NCBI GenBank assembly: GCA_017622845.1
Contig: JAGAQJ010000045.1
Span: 24,884-88,883 of the forward strand
DNA length: 64,000 nucleotides
Origin: Lachnospiraceae bacterium
Lineage (GTDB): Bacteria > Bacillota > Clostridia > Lachnospirales > Lachnospiraceae
Reading direction: 5' to 3'
This document shows, piece after piece, positions 28,101-36,958 of the stretch. Both the position numbers and the translations under genes were made by a program. Each line of letters begins with the position of its first letter. The first letter of the stretch is position 1. The notes beneath the pieces were generated by a model. That model saw only the letters and a list, made by a program, of their open reading frames with translations. It searched no databases and was not told the DNA's origin.

Positions 28101-29027
28101 ATGGCAGAGGAGCGTATCATTTCCATAGCAGGCGGAACGCTTGCATATATACCATGCCGGGAGGGCATTGCCATAAAGCGCTTTCGCGGCATTGGTTCAA
28201 AAGTGGCTGTACCGGAGTATATTGATGAAAAGCCGGTAACAGCTATCGAAAAAAAGGCTTTTTTAAGCTGTAAGACAATCAGGGAGCTTTGCCTGCCTGA
28301 TACGATAAAGGAGCTTGGTGACTGGGCATTTGCCCATATGGAGCAGTTAAGGATTATCACAGTGCCGCATCATGCGCTAAGCCGCGGCAAGGAGCTTTTC
28401 CTTGGGTGTAAGCGGCTGAAGGAGATAAGGCTTGACGGGACAGCAGAGGGGACAGCGTTGTACGCATCAGAGGGACTGGGACGCATGCTTGCCATTGCGG
28501 TGACTGTACTGCATGATTATGTTCTGTTTGACCCTGCTGAGGTTGGTTCTGATGCATGGGTCAGACGGTGGGATGAGAAGCTGCTTGCACTGGTGGAGCT
28601 TGACGATCTTGACGGTTTTGAGGAGCTGTGGACCTGTGGCGAGGAGGATTATGAGGGAAAGGACTATGACATCAAATCTTATCCGGTCGAAAAACGCAAG
28701 ATGAAGCTTCGGATTGTATATTTCAGGCTGCTTCACCCATATAAGCTGTCGGAACAGGTCAGCGATACACTGAAAGAATATCTAAGAAGGCATACCAAAG
28801 GAACGCAGACGCCGGAAGCATGGAATATCATTATAGAGGAGCACGGGGAAGAACTGAACTATTATAAGATATTTGCAGAGTCAGGATGTGTGACAGCCGA
28901 TAATTTTGACAGCCTGCTGTCTGACATGGAACGAGCAGGCGCGGAGATAAAAGCTTATATGCTTCGGTACAAGGAAGAACATTTTGCAGCGAAAGATGCT
29001 TTTGCAGCATTTGAGCTTGACTGGTAA
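28101..29027 (+). CDS. Leucine-rich-repeat (LRR_5/BspA-type) protein
   Basis: A 308-residue protein. Residues about 25-115 contain BspA-like leucine-rich repeats, with strands such as VAVPEYIDEKPVTAIEKKAF, LPDTIKELGDWAFAHM and LRIITVPHHAL. The C-terminal half is helical and acidic with no family I recognise. There is no signal peptide, unlike surface BspA proteins, so it should act in the cytoplasm. A GGGGGG ribosome site precedes the ATG. Following the VWA and AAA genes, it is probably the recognition or scaffold part of the same system (inference). Confidence 0.72.
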   Translation: MAEERIISIAGGTLAYIPCREGIAIKRFRGIGSKVAVPEYIDEKPVTAIEKKAFLSCKTIRELCLPDTIKELGDWAFAHMEQLRIITVPHHALSRGKELFLGCKRLKEIRLDGTAEGTALYASEGLGRMLAIAVTVLHDYVLFDPAEVGSDAWVRRWDEKLLALVELDDLDGFEELWTCGEEDYEGKDYDIKSYPVEKRKMKLRIVYFRLLHPYKLSEQVSDTLKEYLRRHTKGTQTPEAWNIIIEEHGEELNYYKIFAESGCVTADNFDSLLSDMERAGAEIKAYMLRYKEEHFAAKDAFAAFELDW

Positions 29028-29137
29028 AAAAGCGTTCCTTTTTTGTGAATGCTGCGTCACAGATCAAAAGTCTGCGGTGTTTTTTTATGCTCGCTGTCCC
29101 TTTAATCTTTAAAATCTGCCTGCTTTTTTTTGCCCTC

Positions 29138-29189
29138 TTGACAAGCCCATACCCCTTATGGTATCGTATACCCATACCCCATAAGGTAT
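29138..29189 (+). promoter_or_regulatory. Promoter with two CsoR-like operators
   Basis: TTGACA (29138-29143) is followed by two matching 16-base sites, ATACC-N6-GGTAT, at 29149-29164 and 29174-29189. The first covers the spacer and the likely -10 region (TATCGT near 29162). The layout matches operators of CsoR/RcnR-type metal-sensing repressors that control metal efflux ATPases. No such repressor gene is in the window. Confidence 0.65.
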
Positions 29190-29204
29190 ATAAGGAGAGG
29201 TTTG

Positions 29205-31082
29205 ATGAAAACATTGATGAAAAAATTTGAACACTTGCTTGAAACAGGTGGCACAAAAAAGGAGATAACATTCCTTGTTATTTCGGGCATAGCTTTGTTT
29301 TGCAGTTTGACAGGCATATTGGATTTTTTGCCTTTCGACATTGCCTGGGTTTCAATTATTTTATGTGGTGTGCCGATTATTTTGGAAGCGATTATCGGGC
29401 TTGTTACAGCATTTGATATTAAGGCGGATGTGCTTGTGTCTCTTGCGCTGATTGCTTCTGTTTGCATTGGCGAAGATTTTGCGGCGGGCGAGGTTGCCTT
29501 TATTATGCAAATCGGCGCTCTGCTTGAAGATTTAACCGTAGCAAAAGCGAGAGCAGGCATTGAAAAATTAGTAAAGCTTACGCCGCAGACAGCACGGGTG
29601 GTTCGTGATGGTATAGAAGCTGTTATCCCTGCAAGCGAAGTGAAGATTGGGGATATTCTCCGTATTCTGCCGGGCGAAGGAATTGCTGTTGACGGTATTA
29701 TCACTTCGGGACAGACTTCAATTGACCAGGCTGTTATGACGGGAGAGCCTATTCCTGTCGATAAAACTGTTGGCGATGAAGTATCAAGCGGGACAGTGAA
29801 CCGTTTTGGCACTTTTGAGATGAAAGCGACAAAGGTTGGCGAGGATAGTTCTATTCAACGAATGATTCGTCTTGTGCAGTCAGCGGATGCAGGTAAAGCA
29901 AAGATTGTTGGTATGGCGGACAGATGGGCAACTTGGATTGTGGTAATTGCCCTGACCGCCGCCGCTCTTACCTGGGTGATAACGGGAGAAATTATCCGTG
30001 CAGTTACAATTCTTGTTGTGTTCTGTCCTTGCGCTTTGGTGCTTGCAACACCTACGGCGATTATGGCGGCAATTGGAAATGCCGCAAAGCATAGTTTTCT
30101 TGTGCGTGAGGGAGACGCTTTGGAAAGGCTTTCAAAGGTTTCGAAAATCACTTTTGATAAAACGGGAACGCTGACTTACGGAACACCAAAGGTAATTGCA
30201 GTAAAATCTCTTTCGGACAATTATACAGAGCAGGATATTTATTCCCTTGCTGCCGCTGCGGAGCAGTTTTCAGAGCATCCGCTTGGAAAAGCGATTGTGA
30301 GTTGTTACAAGCAGAACGTAAATAGTTCCATGCTTACAGCGGCAAATTTTGAAATGCAGCTTGGGCGGGGCGTATGCGCTGCTGTAGATGGAACGCGTAT
30401 TTTTGCAGGCAATATGGAGATGATGAATGAAAAAAAAATCGTTTGTCAAACAACTCCCGAAATTCAAGGATTTTTGAATGGAGGCAGTACAATAACCTAC
30501 ATAGCCGCAGAGAACGAGATGATCGGATATCTTGTATTGTCTGATACTATCCGAGAAGAAAGTGGTACAATGATTAACGCTTTGCAAAGCTGTGGCGTTC
30601 AACCCGTACTTTTGACAGGAGATAATGAAAATACTGCAAACAGTATTGCAAAACAGCTTCACATAAGCGAGGTATATGCAAATTGTCTGCCAGAAGATAA
30701 ATTAAATTTGATTGGAAAATATCAAGCGAACGCGCAGTCTGTTTGTATGATTGGCGATGGTATTAACGATGCTCCCGCCTTAAAAAAAGCAACGGTTGGC
30801 ATTGCAATGGGTGGGATTGGAAGCGATATTGCAGTAGACGCTGCTGATATTGTATTGGTGGACGATGAAGTAAAGGAACTTCCGCATTTAATATTGCTTT
30901 CTAAACGAATGATGGCTACGATAAAGCTTAATTTAAGTTTTTCGATGGGCTTAAATTTTCTTGCAATCGTGCTTGCTATAACAGGTATTCTAAATCCTGT
31001 TGTCGGTGCGCTTGTTCACAATGCAGGATCTGTGATTGTAATCATAAACTCGGCATTACTGTTGAAATGGAGGAAAAAGTAA
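29205..31082 (+). CDS. Heavy-metal P1B-type ATPase
   Basis: A 625-residue metal-exporting ATPase. It has the actuator motif TGEPIPV, the ion-site motif CPCAL near residue 275, phosphorylation motif DKTGT near 317, an HP motif (SEHPLGKAI) and GDGINDAPAL near 517, with about eight membrane helices. There is no N-terminal CxxC metal-binding domain, which makes it shorter than typical CopA or ZntA. The last helix reads HNAGSVIVIINS, with Asn where zinc pumps usually have Asp, so substrate metal is uncertain (Zn, Cd, Cu or Mn class). ATG at 29205 follows AAGGAGAGG. Gene composition is AT-richer than flanking genes, which suggests transfer. The CsoR-like operators suggest metal induction. Confidence 0.9.
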   Translation: MKTLMKKFEHLLETGGTKKEITFLVISGIALFCSLTGILDFLPFDIAWVSIILCGVPIILEAIIGLVTAFDIKADVLVSLALIASVCIGEDFAAGEVAFIMQIGALLEDLTVAKARAGIEKLVKLTPQTARVVRDGIEAVIPASEVKIGDILRILPGEGIAVDGIITSGQTSIDQAVMTGEPIPVDKTVGDEVSSGTVNRFGTFEMKATKVGEDSSIQRMIRLVQSADAGKAKIVGMADRWATWIVVIALTAAALTWVITGEIIRAVTILVVFCPCALVLATPTAIMAAIGNAAKHSFLVREGDALERLSKVSKITFDKTGTLTYGTPKVIAVKSLSDNYTEQDIYSLAAAAEQFSEHPLGKAIVSCYKQNVNSSMLTAANFEMQLGRGVCAAVDGTRIFAGNMEMMNEKKIVCQTTPEIQGFLNGGSTITYIAAENEMIGYLVLSDTIREESGTMINALQSCGVQPVLLTGDNENTANSIAKQLHISEVYANCLPEDKLNLIGKYQANAQSVCMIGDGINDAPALKKATVGIAMGGIGSDIAVDAADIVLVDDEVKELPHLILLSKRMMATIKLNLSFSMGLNFLAIVLAITGILNPVVGALVHNAGSVIVIINSALLLKWRKK

Positions 31083-31165
31083 TGATTATCGGAGTAATGA
31101 TTGTAGCTTTTGGATTGTATTATCTTATGAAAGAAAGGGTTGATAAGGAATCCTTCAAAATATAA
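31082..31165 (+). CDS. 27-residue membrane peptide
   Basis: ATG overlaps the P-type ATPase stop (TAATG), coding MIIGVMIVAFGLYYLMKERV and a short basic tail. One hydrophobic helix fills most of it. The coupling to the ATPase suggests a small accessory subunit; function unknown. Confidence 0.45.
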   Translation: MIIGVMIVAFGLYYLMKERVDKESFKI

Positions 31166-31180
31166 GGCGGGATTTTGTTA

Positions 31181-31312
31181 TTGACTTTTTCATTTTTGTA
31201 TTGTATAATGACGAAAAATATAAATGGCACTTCTTTGCCGCCGGGTAAGGAATCAGGCGTCAGGCTTTCTATCGTTAGGCCTTTGAAGATAGAAAGTTCT
31301 GACGCTATTTTT
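31181..31312 (+). promoter_or_regulatory. Promoter and transcription attenuator before the MATE gene
   Basis: TTGACT (31181-31186), 17 bases, TATAAT (31204-31209). About 45 bases into the transcript a strong hairpin forms: GCGTCAG and CTTTCTATC (31257-31273) pair with GATAGAAAG and CTGACGC (31288-31305), then TATTTTTG. It is a terminator lying upstream of the ribosome site, so expression of the pump is probably controlled by readthrough. I do not recognise a riboswitch class. Confidence 0.65.
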
Positions 31313-31334
31313 GTGATTTTAGGAGTAGTAATAT

Positions 31335-32661
31335 ATGAAACAACAGTCTTGTATGCGAGATTTTGCTCATTATACGATTTTAAGCGTGTTAGGGACATTA
31401 GGAGTGTCCTGCTATATTTTAGCTGATACTTTTTTCGTATCAAAAGGTTTAGGTACAAACGGACTTACTGCCCTAAACCTTGCCATTCCTGTATATAATT
31501 TCATTCACGGAACGGGACTTATGCTTGGTATGGGAGGTGCAACAAGGTTTTCTGTTTGCAAAAGTCAGGAAAAAACAGATGAGGTTCATCGGATTTATAC
31601 AAATACAATCTATCTTGCGGCTGCTTTTTCAGCGGCATTTGCTTTGCTTGGCTTTGCTTTTTCTAAACAGTTGGCGCTATTCTTAGGGGCTGATATAAGC
31701 GTATTGGAAATGACAAATACTTATTTGCGATGGCTGTTGATTTTCGCTCCCGCTTTTATTTTGAATGATGTACTGCTTTGCTTTGTCAGAAACGACGGAA
31801 GTCCGCAGCTTTCTATGATAGCAATGCTCATTGGAAGCTTTTCCAATATCGTGTTAGACTATATTTTTATCTTTCCAATGCAAATGGGGATTTTCGGAGC
31901 TATCTTTGCTACGGGATTATCACCGATTATCAGCATCTTTATGATGCTTCCGCATTGGTTCGAAAAAAAGAACACTTTCCATTTTGTAAAAACAAAGATA
32001 AGAAAGGATATTATAAAGCAAGATTTATCATTAGGATTTCCGTCCTTGATTGCACAGCTTTCCTCTGGAATTGTAATGATTGTTTTTAATGCAATTATTC
32101 TGAAATTAGAGGGAAATACAGGGGTTGCCGCTTATGGGGTTGTGGCAAATATTTCTCTTGTAATTGTTGCGATATATACGGGCATTGCACAGGGTATTCA
32201 GCCGCTGATTAGTACATTTTATGGATTTGGGAATGACAGGCAGACAAACAAAGGTTGTGCTGAAGTATGCTATGATAACAATGTTATCAGTATCTGTTAT
32301 TGTCTATTTGCTCATTTTCTTCTTTGCACAGCCGATTACTTCTGTTTTTAACAGTGAGAACAATATCGGATTACAACAGATAGCCGTAACAGGATTAAAA
32401 CTATATTTTATATCTACTCCATTCGTTGGATATAATATTATTTTGGCAACCTTTTTTACTTCTATTGAAAAAGCCTTGCCAGCACATATTCTTTCAATTT
32501 TAAGAGGTCTGATTTTAATGATTCCTATGGCATTTTTTCTGTCTGCCCTATGGGAGATGACAGGCGTATGGCTTACCTATCCGATAACAGAGTTTTTGAT
32601 TGCGTTACTCGGATTTATCATATATAAGCAAAAAATGAAAGAAAGGAACGACGAATTATGA
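31335..32661 (+). pseudogene. MATE-family efflux pump, frameshifted
   Basis: The first frame (338 codons) gives a clear MATE multidrug/sodium antiporter: GVSCYILADTFFVSKGLGTNG-type helix 1, the P-V-Y helix, and AYGVVANISLVIVAIYTGIAQGIQP near residue 255-280. Near 32225-32255 the expected GFGNDRQTKVVLKYA is split between two frames, and the remaining helices continue in the other frame to 32661. Joined, the protein would be about 442 residues, the normal MATE length, so a single-base indel broke it. Either a true mutation or a sequencing error would explain this. The start follows AGGAG. It overlaps the next gene by 4 bases. Confidence 0.85.
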
Positions 32662-33239
32662 AGATTGAAGAGAGAAGTGCATTGATTGTGATTGATGTTC
32701 AGGGCGGTGACATGACAGGCACTTGGGGAGCAGGAATGGAGGAAGCCGAAGAGCTGGACAGAAAAATGATTAAAAATGCAAAAAGGGTGTTAGATGTATT
32801 CCGTGCAAAAAAATTGCCTGTTATACAGGTAAAGGAAGTACACAGAAAAGACCATGTAGATTTTGGGAGAGAACTTGACGGTGCTGAGGGTGTGCATCTG
32901 CTCGAAAATGATCCGTATACAGATTATGCACAGCTTACTTATCCCATAGAGGGGGAATACCTAATTACAAAAAGAAGATACAGTTGTTTTTTCGGAACAG
33001 ATTTAGAAATTTTGCTGAAAGGTTTGAAAGTGGATACACTGTACCTCATTGGCGGATTTACAGATGTCTGTGTGCATTATACAGCAGTTGATGCTCATCA
33101 GTATGACTATCATTTTAAGGTGGTAACAGATGCCTGCGGCGGCTCCAGCATAGAAGCACATAATTATGCGTTAAAAGCAATGCAGTATTTGCAGCGTGAC
33201 GCATTGATTACGGTTGCTGATGTGGAGTCAACTCTATAA
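32658..33239 (+). CDS. Isochorismatase-family cysteine hydrolase
   Basis: A 193-residue member of the isochorismatase-like hydrolases (nicotinamidase-type fold). The catalytic triad can be seen: Asp in LIVIDVQ near residue 13, Lys in ITKRRYSCFFGT near 100, and Cys in LIGGFTDVCVHYTAVDA near 136. Family members hydrolyse amides or vinyl ethers, including nicotinamide, isochorismate and biuret; the substrate here is open. Its start overlaps the MATE gene end (ATGA), so the two were probably cotranscribed. Confidence 0.88.
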   Translation: MKIEERSALIVIDVQGGDMTGTWGAGMEEAEELDRKMIKNAKRVLDVFRAKKLPVIQVKEVHRKDHVDFGRELDGAEGVHLLENDPYTDYAQLTYPIEGEYLITKRRYSCFFGTDLEILLKGLKVDTLYLIGGFTDVCVHYTAVDAHQYDYHFKVVTDACGGSSIEAHNYALKAMQYLQRDALITVADVESTL

Positions 33240-33323
33240 ATAAAAAACCAACATTGTTCTAATGATTGTTGGATAAATCCATTACTTCCGCAAGACTGCT
33301 GGATAAAGTAGCTGGCGGAGAAT

Positions 33324-33369
33324 AAAAAATTTCCCTTGTTTCGGCTCGTAAGGGCAAAAACAAGGGAAA
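33324..33369 (-). terminator. Intrinsic terminator of the minus-strand HAD gene
   Basis: On the minus strand TTTCCCTTGTTT and its complement (33330-33341 with 33358-33369) form a stem followed by a run of T (33324-33329). A second minus-strand hairpin with T-run (CCAACA/TGTTGG) lies at 33242-33272. Confidence 0.7.
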
Positions 33370-33439
33370 ATGCATAGGGTTGAAACATTTAACAGGCGGT
33401 ATGCCTTGAAAATACAGGGTTTCATAGATAGACCGGAAT

Positions 33440-34093
33440 TTATATTTGCGGCAATTCCAGTAATGTAGATACTGTCATGTATGGTTTCTCAGTATCTCGT
33501 CCATGTGACAAATTTGCACGATTAACCCATATTTTATTCCAGTCCATTTTATATGCCGGAACTATGTCCCACCAATAGCCCTTTGCAATATGACAATGCT
33601 CCTTAGTTTTAAGCCCGAATTTTCTCTCTGCCATTTGAAAAAACTGGAGACTCGGCTTATAGCATTTTGCATCCTCTGCTACCAGCCTGTCATCAAAAAG
33701 GTTCTCTAACTTTTCCATATGCCAATCCATCAATTGATTTGTGCTATTAGACATTACAGCAAGATGATAGCCGTTCAGTTTCAGTTTACGAAGAGCCTCC
33801 AGAACATCTGAAAATGGTTGGAAGTCCTTGTGCAGTTCAAGAAGTCTGTCATATTGTGAAGCAAACACATCACAATTCATTTCCATGTCACAATAATACA
33901 AAATTTCCAGAAGCAAGTCATCATAATTGATAAAGTCCTCACCATACATTAGCCTATCCTCATAGCTCGAAAAAGTATTGACTGCTTTCTGACTGGACAG
34001 CCCAATGTCCTCGGCAAGTTTGCTTATGAAATTATATAGGGGGGACGTATCTAATAGCGTTCCATAGCAATCAAATGTCAATATCCTGTTCAT
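33440..34093 (-). CDS. HAD-superfamily hydrolase (2-haloacid dehalogenase-like)
   Basis: A 217-residue haloacid-dehalogenase-fold enzyme. Motif I is FDCYGTLLD near residue 6-14 with the nucleophilic Asp, motif II is AVMSNSTN near 107, motif III lysine is in KCYKPSLQFF near 139, and the distal acidic motif is degenerate (AKGYWWDIVPA). The alpha-helical cap resembles 2-haloacid dehalogenase type II proteins. ATG at 34093 is chosen because GGAGG lies just upstream; an in-frame start 14 codons earlier precedes it. It probably dephosphorylates a small metabolite. The gene lies convergent to the isochorismatase gene. Confidence 0.85.
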   Translation of the reverse strand: MNRILTFDCYGTLLDTSPLYNFISKLAEDIGLSSQKAVNTFSSYEDRLMYGEDFINYDDLLLEILYYCDMEMNCDVFASQYDRLLELHKDFQPFSDVLEALRKLKLNGYHLAVMSNSTNQLMDWHMEKLENLFDDRLVAEDAKCYKPSLQFFQMAERKFGLKTKEHCHIAKGYWWDIVPAYKMDWNKIWVNRANLSHGRDTEKPYMTVSTLLELPQI

Positions 34094-34284
34094 TTTGTCC
34101 TCCGTAAATCCCACATTTTGCCGCCGCCATTTCACCGGTTGTCGTTAGGCCTGCGTTGCATGGGACACTTCCTTTGCCTTATGTCTGCGAAGCTCTTTAT
34201 GAGCGTCGTACGCTTCATTGTTTTCTTAACTCACTGTCTCATTTCCGGACGCTTTTATGCACAGATATATGCAGAGAAGCTGTT

Positions 34285-35511
34285 TTATTCGGTTTTATAG
34301 AGGTTCATCAGGTATTCAATAACCATATCTTTTATTTCAGCCTGTGCCATGTATCCTTCGCCGTAATTTTCCTTCATGCTGGTTACATAGTCCTCGCCGT
34401 TTTCCTCGGTCATTTCAGCGATAACGGCATCCATATCAAGGGTAAGGCCTGCATCTTCAAAAATTCCCTGATATACAAGCGCCGCTTTTACCGTATCCCT
34501 TGCGCGTTCAGTAAGCTCTCTTTCATAGGAAAGCTCGTCTGTAATTTCCTCACCTCTCGTGTCCCACACATTTTCATATGATACCCCATAGGATGAGAAC
34601 ATCTGATTATAATACTGCAGCATATATTCGTCGTCATATTTTGTTACTGCTTTGATAGCCTTGAGATAAGCAGACGGATAGGAATTTACGGTTGAATTTT
34701 CCACGACATAGTTTGTGAGATAATCCTCAAGGTGCTGCTCATAATAACGTTTCTCTACAGATGCGCGGTATTCGGCTGCTGTAGTGATGCCGTCATCAGA
34801 GAGGTATTCAGCGACAAATGCATCTGTAAGCTCCGGCGCAGTCTTGATACCGTTGATGGTAACAGCAAAGCTTGCATCCTTTCCTGCAACATCGGAGTTG
34901 CTGTAATTCTCCGGGAAGGTAGCTTCTACAGTCACATTTTCACCGGGCTTGTGTCCGATAAGCTGTTGCTCAAAGTCGTCAATAAAGGAACCGGAACCGA
35001 TTGTCAGGTCATAGCCTGCACCATTGCTGTTTCCGCCTTCAAATTCCACGCCGTCGATTGTTCCTACATAGTCAATGTTTACTTCGTCACCGTCGGCAAT
35101 TGTAAGGGTGGTATCGGTGTTAAGCTCCTTGTGGGATTCAAGCGTGGACTGAATGTCCTCGTCAACTTCCTCTGCGGTTGCCGCAACCTCCTCTGCCGGA
35201 ACAGAGATGTTGGCATAGTCAGCCAGAGTCAGTACATCTGTTACATTGACGCCTTCGATTTTTCCATCTGCAGTAAGTCCGGCACTGAGATTGGAGTCCG
35301 ATGTCGTGCGGATTGCTGCCAGATAAATTTTTTCTCCCGCAGCAGCAGCAATAATAGCGACAAGCGCAGCAGCAACAGCAATACCAATTATTTTTGTAGT
35401 TAATTTAACGCGCTTCTTCTTTGCAAGCTCCTTTTTCCGCTGTTCGCGCTTTGCCTTGCTTTTGCTGACACTGACTGGTTCCTTCTCATTTATTTTTTTG
35501 TCCTTTGCCAT
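34285..35511 (-). CDS. Membrane-anchored trigger-factor-like peptidyl-prolyl isomerase
   Basis: A 408-residue protein: a basic cytoplasmic tail (residues 1-40, many Lys), a single helix near 41-63, then an extracytoplasmic part. Residues about 140-230 form an FKBP-type isomerase domain (DEVNIDYVGTIDGVEFEGG, GSGSFIDDFEQQLIGHKPGE, FPENYSNSDVAGKDASF). The C-terminal part (about 235-400) resembles the helical chaperone domain of trigger factor. It probably folds secreted proteins outside the membrane, the role PrsA fills in other Firmicutes. Monocistronic. Confidence 0.88.
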   Translation of the reverse strand: MAKDKKINEKEPVSVSKSKAKREQRKKELAKKKRVKLTTKIIGIAVAAALVAIIAAAAGEKIYLAAIRTTSDSNLSAGLTADGKIEGVNVTDVLTLADYANISVPAEEVAATAEEVDEDIQSTLESHKELNTDTTLTIADGDEVNIDYVGTIDGVEFEGGNSNGAGYDLTIGSGSFIDDFEQQLIGHKPGENVTVEATFPENYSNSDVAGKDASFAVTINGIKTAPELTDAFVAEYLSDDGITTAAEYRASVEKRYYEQHLEDYLTNYVVENSTVNSYPSAYLKAIKAVTKYDDEYMLQYYNQMFSSYGVSYENVWDTRGEEITDELSYERELTERARDTVKAALVYQGIFEDAGLTLDMDAVIAEMTEENGEDYVTSMKENYGEGYMAQAEIKDMVIEYLMNLYKTE

Positions 35512-35639
35512 TTTTCAATAACCTTACCTTTCAATATATTAATAAATCGATTATCAAATCTCATATCAATCTAACATAAAAATGCGAAAAAAGAAAGCCT
35601 TTGAAGACAATTCACAAAGTTTTCGCAATTGGAAGGCAT

Positions 35640-35905
35640 GTTCCTATCCGGACGAAAACGGCAGATAGTATCCATCCGGCTGCCATTGGTTCCGAATGGG
35701 AATTTCCTGATACGATGAATCAAGGCTTTCTAATGAGGACTTAAGCCGGCTCGAGTCGGCATGCATGCCTCCGTCTCGCCTAAATTTGCGTCCATGCAAA
35801 TTTACTCCTGCTAAAGCATCATCGAATAAGGAAATATCACCATTCTTCACCGGGCAGCCTGCAGGTACTATCCGCCGTTTTCTGTTCAGCGAAACCATAA
35901 AATGG
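35640..35905 (+). repeat. Large palindromic repeat, type B (copy B2)
   Basis: Starts near CCTATCCGGACGAAAACGGC and ends near CCATAAAATGGAACAGTTGC. It shares the AAATTTGC/GCAAATTT hairpin with GTCCAT loop and the CCGGCTCGAGTCGG palindrome with B1. The GGC/GCC hairpin loop has changed to ATGCAT. The terminal GTAACAGTTCAGCC is lost on the left and altered on the right. Confidence 0.75.
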
Positions 35906-35943
35906 AACAGTTGCGAACTTTTATGTTTTTGAGTCCGGTTTCC

Positions 35944-35973
35944 TTGACAACTTTAGAAATTCCAGACTATACT
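35944..35973 (+). promoter_or_regulatory. Probable promoter of the 36111 gene pair
   Basis: TTGACA (35944-35949), 18-base spacer, TATACT (35968-35973), giving a leader of about 130 bases before the first start codon. No regulatory motif recognised. Confidence 0.5.
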
Positions 35974-36110
35974 ATATAATAAGAATTTATTTCATTTTTA
36001 AAAATATTTGATATAATGAGCGTTGGCGAGTGGGAACGGACAAAGTCTGCTCATCACGAGCGGCGAATGGAGATCAGGTACAAAGTTTATGATAAAATGC
36101 GGGGAAGCGG

Positions 36111-36533
36111 GTGAAAATAATGAATGTAGATGATATTCCGGTGCCGGCAATGGCAGCAATCAGAGTCAGCAAAGATGGAAAATCGGCGCTTTTTGAGACA
36201 ACCATTATTCAGACGACTGACAATAAATATATTTATGCCATGCCTGTGAGAGTCGATGAGAAGCTTGTAAATTTTGAGGCGAAAGGTCTGCATAAGGAGC
36301 TGAAGATTGAGTTTGCTCCGTTTGAGTTTTACGTGTGGAAAAATATCTCCATTATCAGATTTGTCGAAGATGGAAAGAGCTACCTGAGAATCAGGACGAC
36401 AACTCCGGGCACTAAGGCGATGGCATGGTCGGATAAACCGGTAACTACGCAGAAAAAGAAAAGAGCTGCTTTGATTAAGGAACAGGCGCTTGAAGCGGCA
36501 GAATCAGCCCGGGCAGAAGGAGAGGCAAAGTGA
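36111..36533 (+). CDS. Unknown conserved-looking protein
   Basis: A protein of 137-140 residues (GTG at 36111 or ATG at 36120; GAAGCGGG lies upstream). The first 110 residues look like a beta-rich single domain (KSALFETTIIQTTDNKYIYA, FEFYVWKNISIIRFVED, YLRIRTTTPG), followed by a basic, then helical acidic tail. Some strands recall PilZ-like barrels, but the RxxxR motif of c-di-GMP binders is absent, so I do not assign it. It overlaps the following lipoprotein gene by 4 bases and an HD-GYP-like gene lies convergent downstream. Confidence 0.65.
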   Translation: MKIMNVDDIPVPAMAAIRVSKDGKSALFETTIIQTTDNKYIYAMPVRVDEKLVNFEAKGLHKELKIEFAPFEFYVWKNISIIRFVEDGKSYLRIRTTTPGTKAMAWSDKPVTTQKKKRAALIKEQALEAAESARAEGEAK

Positions 36534-36919
36534 GAAGGACATCAATATTATTGGCAGCAGTTACAGGCAGTATTTTGATAGCAGGCTGCAAGGAAAATCT
36601 GTCCCCACAGCAGCCTGACAGCGGGATTAGCGGCATGGTCAGCGATATCGGGGAGCAGGCAGCAGAGGAACTCAAAGATGCATTTATTAAAGAAGTAGAT
36701 GAGTTCTTTCAGAGCGGTGATTTGTCGGAGACGCTCGGCATCAGCAGTGAGAAACAGGACCAGGTAGAAGCTTCTATCAGGCAATATCTTGATGAATACA
36801 GCATGGATGAGGAAAAGCTTGGAGAGGCAAAGGAATCTCTGGAAAAGCTCCTTGAAAATGCGCAAGGGCTGTCGACAGAAGAGCTGGAGGACAAAATAGC
36901 AGAAATTTTCGAAAAATAG
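36530..36919 (+). CDS. Small helical lipoprotein
   Basis: A 129-residue protein starting at GTG, overlapping the upstream stop. Its N-terminus is a lipoprotein signal with lipobox ILIAGC near residues 15-20, so the mature protein should be anchored on the outer face of the membrane. The remainder is acidic and helical, with a coiled-coil-like stretch (DEEKLGEAKESLEKLLENA). No family recognised. Confidence 0.78.
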   Translation: MRRTSILLAAVTGSILIAGCKENLSPQQPDSGISGMVSDIGEQAAEELKDAFIKEVDEFFQSGDLSETLGISSEKQDQVEASIRQYLDEYSMDEEKLGEAKESLEKLLENAQGLSTEELEDKIAEIFEK

Positions 36920-36920
36920 T

Positions 36921-36958
36921 GCAGATAAACCGCATGCTACAGCATGCGGTTTATTTCT
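36921..36958. terminator. Bidirectional terminator between convergent genes
   Basis: AAACCGCATGC and GCATGCGGTTT form an 11-bp stem around TACA, extended by flanking GCAGAT/ATTTCTGC. It lies between the lipoprotein gene and the minus-strand HD-GYP-like gene, overlapping the last codons of the latter. Confidence 0.7.

Noticed and set aside
31175-31426. 83-codon frame over the MATE leader
   Set aside because: It runs through the promoter and attenuator hairpin and has no ribosome site; a leader peptide is possible but unsupported.
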